A model generated the notes under the pieces. The model had not been told where the DNA came from. It made no database searches and saw nothing but the letters and a program-made list of their open reading frames with translations. Below are positions 57,761 through 64,000 of a DNA stretch of 64,000 nt, piece after piece. Position numbers and translations under genes: made by a program. Origin of the DNA: Steinernema hermaphroditum (taxonomy: Eukaryota > Nematoda > Chromadorea > Rhabditida > Steinernematidae). Each line of letters begins with the position of its first letter. The stretch's first letter is position 1. The stretch covers positions 9,920,001-9,984,000 of the forward strand of contig CM059621.1 in assembly GCA_030435675.1 (NCBI GenBank). Reading direction: 5' to 3'.

Positions 57761-59435
57761 ATGGGATCGCCCTTCTTCGTCCTCGTCGCGACCGTGCTGG
57801 TGCGTCCTCCAGAAGACTACCCGAATCGTTCCTTTTAGGCGCTGTCGGCCGGCACCCAGCAGATTCCGCAGACCGTATCGGTGCAGCAGTGCCGCTGTGC
57901 CGACATCAACAAGTGCAACGCCCGGATCGCCGCCAGGACCGAGGACTGCAAAGTAAAGTGAGTCACACGGAAGGGTTGCCTCCTGGATTGAGATCCCAAG
58001 TACCGTTTCCCCACACTTATTTATGTCTAACGGCACACACGAAAACCTATCTATCAGCCATAGCGTGGAGTCCATAAAAGGGCCAGTCACGCACTACTTT
58101 GTAGACCTATAATTTCCATAACTCTGAGTCTCTTGGCGATTTCTTCAAGCCCCATTTTGAGGGACAATGTGTCAGGGTCATCCATTTTCATCCCCCAACA
58201 GAGTACGGTACCCATCCTTTGCCATAAATGCTTCCTCCCGACGGTCCCCTGCCTTTTCGGACCCCTCAGTCGAGAGCTGCCCTAATAGCTCCACGTGTTC
58301 CTCCCGAGGAGCCGTTTTTCTGTTGTCGAGTGATTTCGAATTCCTTTCAGCGCGTCGAATTCCTCCGGAAGATCGGTGACGAGGCGAAGATCCGAGGCTG
58401 TCTGGAGGCCGAGCAGACGGAGGTGCAGCGCATGGAGGATTGCGTCCGCTCACGAGTGGGTACTGTAGGCTGCTCGACCGAAATGAGGCCCGGCAACCTT
58501 TCCGTGCCGCTGATCCCGTGATGGAGGCGCCGGAGATGTACGAGGCCGAGGAGCTTTCCAGCCGGTAGGTGCTCCCGATCCCCTGTAGGGTCTGTCGGCG
58601 GCGGCGAAGGGCCGAAATCGAATTCCGATAAGTGCCATCGGCGGCGTTCGATATCGTCGCGCGCGGCTCTTCTCCGCCGCCCTGCCGGCCCCTTTCGTAT
58701 ACAATCCATCAAGCCGACCGAAATGGAGGCTGCGCGGCTCGGGCCGCAATTACATAAATGGTGGCGACGGCGACGTCGTCGTCGTGGCGAGCACCATGTG
58801 GATCGTATATCCACGCGGGATTTGCCGCGCAACGTGGCTTCGCCGCTGCCGACGGCTTCGATCCGATCTCCGGGAAACGGAGATGGGCAGAGGATACAGT
58901 ACCCGAGAGGGACACTCAGAGCCTGGTTTCAGAACGCACCGAACGGACCTCCGGAGCTCGGACAGTACCTGATGTGTGTGGAGCAGTGCTCCGTGGCGGA
59001 AGCGCCCCGCCGGCGACTGAAGCGGAACCCCGTGAGTTGCGCCTTCAAGCTGCGGTGAGTGGAGTCGCCCCTCGAAATCCGATCCACTCCGCCCGACGCC
59101 TTCTCCGTCGCCGGCGCACATTTTTAATTAATTCGACGTAAATCGATCTCGTCGGGACTGTGTCCCGGCCACTGTAGGACCCTTGGCCGGCGACGACTCT
59201 AATTATTCCCCTTTCGAGGGCCTCGACAACCAATTAGCTCCTCGAGCATCCGTAATGGCCCATAGGCACCTCACCTCAATCTCGGCGTTTCAGATGCGCC
59301 TTGGCGCCGCTAGACGAAACCGTGCAGACGGCCTTCCTCGACTGTCAGAAGCAGCTCGGCGTCGACCCTCCGAGACGGCTCCGCGAGTCCTGCGAGTGTC
59401 TCCGGGGCGCAGACCTAACGTCCATGCAGTGTTAA
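57761..59435 (+). CDS. Secreted Cys-rich protein, family not recognised
   Basis: The start MGSPFFVLVATVLALSAGTQ is a signal peptide spanning the first 43-nt-class intron. Exons join in frame to give VSVQQCRCADINKCNARIAA, RTEDCK, FLRKIGDEAKIRGCLEAEQT, VQRMEDCVRSR, then (after an unusually short 32-nt intron near 58454) ARQPFRAADPVMEAPEMYEA. Next, after a longer intron, come IQYPRGTLRAWFQNAPNGPP, QYLMCVEQCSVAEAP and CALAPLDETVQTAFLDCQKQ, ending LTSMQC, TAA. Eleven or more cysteines, spaced 10-20 residues with charged helices between, suggest a helical disulfide-rich secreted protein. A basic RRRLKR could be a cleavage site. AATAAA near 59497 fits its poly-A signal. Confidence 0.6.
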
Positions 59436-59609
59436 TTACGGGACGACGTACAGAGGGGAGATAAGTGTCCCAACTTGCGATGCATATAATGTGTAGAATA
59501 AATATCATCGAAGCCACTCCTGGAGACTCGTTTTAATTGAACCAATTTGGGAGGTCCTCCGGCGCCTCGGCTTCTTCCCCAACGCCTCCGTCTTCTCGCT
59601 CCGACCTCG

Positions 59610-60048
59610 ATGGACTCAGGTGGCGTCCTCAACGGCTCCCTCGTGCCCTCCGACCTTCGCTGCGGACCCTCCGTCGACAATTCGCACCTTTACGTGCCCC
59701 TCATCTGCGCCGTCTTCGGCTTTCCCGCCCTCGTCATCACCGTGCTCTGCCTAATCCAGTACCGTAACCGGCGTCTGCAGCTGCGGGAGAGCGAGCGGCT
59801 CCACAACCGCAGACTCTCGGCCTTCGGGTAATCTTTTGGTTCGCCTATCTCCCAGCAGATCTCGACCCGCGCAGCGTTGGCCTTCCCCGAGGGCGTCTGA
59901 ATGGGAGCCCTGAATCGCCTCGCTTTCCAGAGAGTCGCCGTCGCGCTTCTTCCGCCGCATCGAAGACGATCCTCTGGACAACTGGGAGGCCGACACGCAA
60001 TGGGAACTCCTCCGGCGCCGCTCCTTCGAATCGGACGCCGAACTCTGA
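59610..60048 (+). CDS. Small single-pass membrane protein, family not recognised
   Basis: Two exons. Exon 1 (59610-59828) codes a short Asn/Ser-rich N-terminus, then a membrane segment YVPLICAVFGFPALVITVLC followed by basic residues (QYRNRRLQLRESERLHNRRL). A 103-nt intron (59829-59931) joins to ESPSRFFRRIEDDPLDNWEA and DTQWELLRRRSFESDAEL, TGA. The acidic and aromatic cytoplasmic tail looks like a real conserved end. The positive-inside rule gives an extracellular N-terminus without signal peptide (type III). Reading through the intron instead gives a low-complexity Arg/Ser frame, so the spliced form is preferred. Confidence 0.6.
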
Positions 60049-60728
60049 GGGTACCGTATCCGGGCCCTCAGGCGTGCTCGGTTTCACTTTCCACAGTACA
60101 AAAGGGGCGATCGATCGGGAGATCAGCGCGGATCTCTTTGTTGCAAAAGGAAAGCGAAAGCGAGCGGAGATCGGAAAGGGGCGCCGCGAGATCCGCCGGG
60201 AGCGATCGGAGATAGTGCGCGCCAGGCCGAGTAATTGCGTTCCGTCCGGAGGGCTCGGTCCTCGCCTCGACTCAGAATGCCCGTTTCAGGCAGTCGGCGA
60301 TCTACACCGGCGCCGGAAGGACCTCGGCGACGACCGTTTCGCACTAGCCGGATCGGGCCGCCGGTATCGATCTCGCGCACTTCGCCTCGGGCGCTACAGC
60401 CGACAGACCACTTACGGCGCGGGACGGTGGCGCGCGAGCCTCGTACTGCTTTCCTCAGCCTCCGGCAGCTGGTCGTCACGCCGCTCTCGGCAGTCAGTCC
60501 CTCGGTCGGTCCTCTCGCTCTCGGTCCATCGACGGTTGTCCCGGCCGGCCCGCCCCACTTTCAGCTCTCTTCACTTGGCCCTAAAGCTTGTGGCTCTTCT
60601 TTAGTGCCCACCCACCAGCCTGTGCGAGAGACGTCGAGGCCCTCCTCCTCCGACGGTCGGCTGCGACGTTCTCGACGATCCCACTCCGCTCCCGGTCCCT
60701 GGATTCGCCCCCCGAAGCCACCCGTGTT
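60049..60728 (+). other. Spacer and probable 5' UTR of the zinc-finger gene
   Basis: About 680 bp. An open frame of 47 codons precedes the chosen ATG at 60729 in frame (from 60588), so the zinc-finger protein could start earlier. Otherwise nothing supportable. Confidence 0.4.
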
Positions 60729-63700
60729 ATGGTCTGTCGGGACTCCCTCTCCACGCCGGAATCCTCGACCTCTCCGCCGCCGCCCTCCCCCAACACCGCC
60801 CTCGCCCTCCTGATCGCCCAGGCCACCGCCTCGGCCCAGCAGGACCTCTCAGAATCCTCGCCCCCGGCGTCTTCGCCCTCCAGCCCCCCAGCAATGGATC
60901 CGGCCGCCACTGTTCAGGCGATCGTCTCGTCCCTTGCGGGTAGCGCCGCCCCCGAAAGCGCGTCGTCAGCCACTTCTTCCTCGCCTAACGGTACGAACCC
61001 GTCCACCACGGCCTCCAGCTCCGGCTCCGCTCCGCACCAGTGCTCCATGTGCTCCAAGTCCTTCGCCACCAACAAGCTCCTCCAGAACCACCAGCACATG
61101 TTCCACACGGAGAAGGCCTTCATCTGCGAGATCTGCGGCAAGGCCTTCCGATTCCGATCCAACCTTGCCGAACACCGTTCCGTCCACACCGCTCTCAAGC
61201 CCTACGTCTGCAAGTTCTGCGGAAAGTCCAGTCGACTCAAGGGTAAGTCTTCCCCATACCGTAGCCCTAGGCCCCCTCCATGCACAGTACCTATACCGTA
61301 CCCCTGTCCAGACGTGTCCCAGACGCGTTGCAGCCCTTTCCGAGCCCGCTTTAATATAGCGGACAGTACCGCTCCGGGGAGAGAGTCCGCTTTCGTAATT
61401 TGGTCAGACCGGAGAAAGTGCATTGTTGAAACATGGGGATAAAGAAGGCGCGCCACGCGGACAGTCCGCGACCGAGATGAGACGCGGGAACAGGTCGACC
61501 GGCGCCCCGGGGTATCTCGCTGGCGCGTACTGTCGCCGCGACGACGATCGGAGACCTGAAGAGCGCTTTTTCAGGCAATCTCACCAAGCACATCCTCAAA
61601 CACCACAAGCTGGAGCAGAACGCGTACATCGGCAAGGACGACATCATCATTAAGAAGGGCAAGAAGTCGGTGAAGGACCCGGCGGCCGTCGACTTCCTCC
61701 AGAAGTCCATGATCGTGCTCACCTCGGGAGGCGGCCAGAACGCCGCCACCGGGACTACAGTATCCCCGGGGTCGGCGGATCCGCCAAGCCGCGAGACGAC
61801 CGTCGAAGACGACGCCGACGCCAGCCGCTCCTTCTTTATGAGCCTCGGTCTCGACGCCGGTTCCATGGACCTGAGCGGGAACTCTCCCGACGGCTCCCTC
61901 AACGGTAAGCGGGTTACGGTAGCGGCACCGAAGCCAGCCCGCTGAGCAAACATATCGATCCCGCCTCCGGCATGGTTCCTCTCGCGCACCACCCAATGTA
62001 ACAAGCCGCTTTCGGTGTGCGTTCCCTCCGCGGCGACGCGACAGCCGCGAAGAAGAAGAAGCAGAGGCCGATGGCCAGCGATGGCAATTCCGTACTAGTA
62101 GCCCCGCAAGCAGTCAGTAGTCCTCGTCACCGAAAATCGATATATCGTTAGCTCGGAGCGAGTCTCGCCGTCCCGACCGACCGGCGGAGTGAAGCCGAGG
62201 GAGGGAAACGGACTGATTGGGACGCGGGAAGGCGCATGTGCCCCTCGGCCCTAATTAGCCACCCGGGCTGTCGCGTACTGTAGACACGGTAAACAGTCCG
62301 GTGACAGCTGCGGGGCGCAGCCGGGCGGAAACCGCCGCGGTCAAGGGTCGTCTCCGGTTTCCGGCTGGAAAGTGCTTGATGGAGTCACAGGATCGCCTTC
62401 GGTCGTTTTGCTCTCGATTTCGCAGCTGCCGATCGACGACGAAATGTGTTTTCGCTGAAAGAAAGCGAAGAAGAAGGGACAGTTCGAAAGAGCATCTGTT
62501 CCGCTGTCTGTATTCCCGACAGGCGCCCGGCGTTGTAATGGCCCCTGAGGGCGTAAACAGTGGCTGGCCGCGAGGGAACTCGAGAGTGACAGAGGGCGCC
62601 GCCGCTACAGTCTCTGAGCCGATCGTTTCAGGCGCTGAACAACTGCTCGACGCCTCCGCTGCCGATCGTCACGAGGCGGCGAACGATTTCGACTCCGACA
62701 CATCGAACGCTTCACCCTCCGCCACCGTTACCGTATCGGCGACCCTCAACGGCGGAGACACGCCGATCCACCTCCGGTCGCTGCGCACCCAGTGCGCCGA
62801 GTGCGGAAAGCACTTCAGAAAAGGTAGGTATCCGAGATTTCCCAGTCGCCTTCACACGCCTTCTTTGAAAATACTTCCAAAAAGGTAAACAGCGCCGCTG
62901 CCGGCGATCGCTAATCTCCGCGCCTCTTTTGTCGCTTCGGCGACTTCGGTCGGCGCCGCGGCGACAACTGTCGCTTACGATTTGTTTGTCCCGGGGGACG
63001 ACAGCCGATACCGTAACCCACTTGTTTATCTTGTCGATGGCGGGGGCGCTACAGTACCCGGCGCCTTCGGGAGCGAATGGCGACGGTGCGCGAGACGCCG
63101 CGGAGACGGTAATCGAATTTGGCCTGCGATTGCAATCAATGGCGTATTGTGCCAACAAAAGCGAATGCACAAGGGCCGCACAGCGCGTGTTATTTCCGCG
63201 CACGCCTAATTGCGTTGACGTTGACAACGCCGTTGTCGATCGCCGCCGCTCCCATTTGACCGTCTCGACTCGCGCAGCCCTGAGGGGGGCAGATGTTGAG
63301 GCACAGACGATGAGGAGACATTTCAGAGAGTCAGCTCGTGACCCACATGTCGCTCATCCACGGCTACCCGCCGCCGGGGGGCTCGGTGACCTCATCCGAG
63401 GGCGACCACAACGAGAAGGGCTCCGAGTTCGGCGGCTCCTCGGCCGAGCAGAACGGCGACAGCGTGCCCGTGCAGCTGGAGCTCCGCCAGATCAAGTGCA
63501 TGATCGGAGAGCTCAGGCACTCCTCGAACAACGCCCGCATCGAGCAGGTAGGCAGCCTCGCCACGACCTCCTGACGGCCCTTTCAGCTCCTGACGGGACT
63601 CGACGCGCGCGTCGGGCGCCTCGAGAAGCAGCTCGAGATGGCGCTCAACTCCATCTACACCCTCGTCCAGCTGCAGACGGTAGGTGCCTCCCCCGGCCGG

Positions 63701-63813
63701 CTCGAGGCTCCCGTGCCTTTCAGGGGACGAGCACGGCGCTGAACCGCTTCAAGGACGACGCCTTCGACCAGCTCCGCAGCATCGGACACCTCCTCTCCGA
63801 GTCGAGCGCGTGA
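60729..63813 (+). CDS. Four-finger C2H2 zinc-finger protein with C-terminal coiled coil
   Basis: Probable nuclear DNA-binding regulator. It starts at MVCRDSLSTPESST (alternatives at 60588 and 60894), with a Ser/Pro/Ala-rich N-terminus. Fingers: CSMCSKSFATNKLLQNHQHM-FH, CEICGKAFRFRSNLAEHRSV-H, CKFCGKSSRLKG joined over a 330-bp intron to NLTKHILKHH, and CAECGKHFRK joined over a 500-bp intron to ESQLVTHMSLIH. Between fingers 3 and 4 lies LEQNAYIGKDDIIIKKGKKS and an acidic, Ser-rich linker; the exon ending at about 61906 joins to the one at about 62632 in phase. The C-terminus (LELRQIKCMIGELRHSSNNA, LLTGLDARVGRLEKQLEMAL, FKDDAFDQLRSIGHLLSESS) is a predicted coiled coil. I do not recognise a named orthologue. 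Confidence 0.75.
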
Positions 63814-64000
63814 ATCTGTACATAGTAGGCCCGCTGCCACTTCGGTTGCCCTTGTGATCCAGAGCGAACTATTCCGCCCCAATGTACCATAGCTGTCCAG
63901 ATTCTCTATTTTCCTTGCCCGAATTCTTTCCACTCCGATCTCACCACGACAGCCCCTTAGTCATCCATCTGGCCATTTCTCGTATCTTATTCTCAAGATT
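63814..64000 (+). other. 3' UTR/downstream of the zinc-finger gene
   Basis: Only non-coding sequence is visible up to the window end; no poly-A signal is recognised. Confidence 0.4.

Noticed and set aside
1..64000. tRNA, rRNA or CRISPR-like arrays.
   Set aside because: No convincing cloverleaf with A and B boxes, no rRNA core segments and no regularly spaced short repeats were seen.

Overview
The window reads as animal nuclear DNA, most probably from a nematode. Genes are split by very short introns (mostly 32-80 nt) with TTTCAG-type acceptors, sit close together on both strands, and include an arginine kinase and a complete HIM-4/hemicentin gene with the nematode-type domain order. The sequence is GC-rich by eye. 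I cannot name the species. All exon joins were made by eye from reading frame, GT/GC-AG borders and family knowledge.

Layout. 0-8 kb: a partial exon of an unknown gene, a small secreted Cys-rich protein, TRMT11 (minus), RNA polymerase III subunit RPC3 (plus), about 1.9 kb without a visible gene, and arginine kinase. 8.1-10.5 kb: an RTE-like non-LTR retrotransposon, internally deleted and bounded by a perfect 14-bp target duplication. 10.8-13.6 kb (minus): a small CBM48/AMPK-beta-like protein, then a protein with a TDP-43-type N-terminal domain joined to coiled coil. 14.8-40.2 kb (minus): one 25-kb hemicentin gene with VWA, about 47 Ig domains, a nidogen-G2-like module, five calcium-binding EGF repeats and a fibulin-type C-terminus. 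One of its introns holds an opposite-strand gene for a GPI-anchored, ADAM10-like Cys-rich protein. Other introns hold a dead mariner and a foldback element. 41.8-44.9 kb (minus): cullin-3. 44.9-51.4 kb: an exact 3,275-bp tandem duplication carrying TAF1A (Pol I SL1 subunit) and a divergent unknown small gene, so each is present twice. 53.4-57.1 kb: an LRR plus calponin-homology (LRCH) protein. 57.8-63.8 kb (plus): a secreted Cys-rich protein, a single-pass membrane protein, and a four-finger C2H2 protein with a C-terminal coiled coil.

The genes do not form one pathway. Basal transcription (RPC3, TAF1A), tRNA modification (TRMT11), ubiquitin ligation (CUL3), energy buffering (arginine kinase) and basement membrane (hemicentin) lie side by side as housekeeping and structural neighbours. 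The signals least explained by the genes are a TACNGTA heptamer far more frequent than expected (mostly in hemicentin introns and the 51.5-63 kb genes), the TDP-43-NTD/coiled-coil protein, and the exact tandem duplication.
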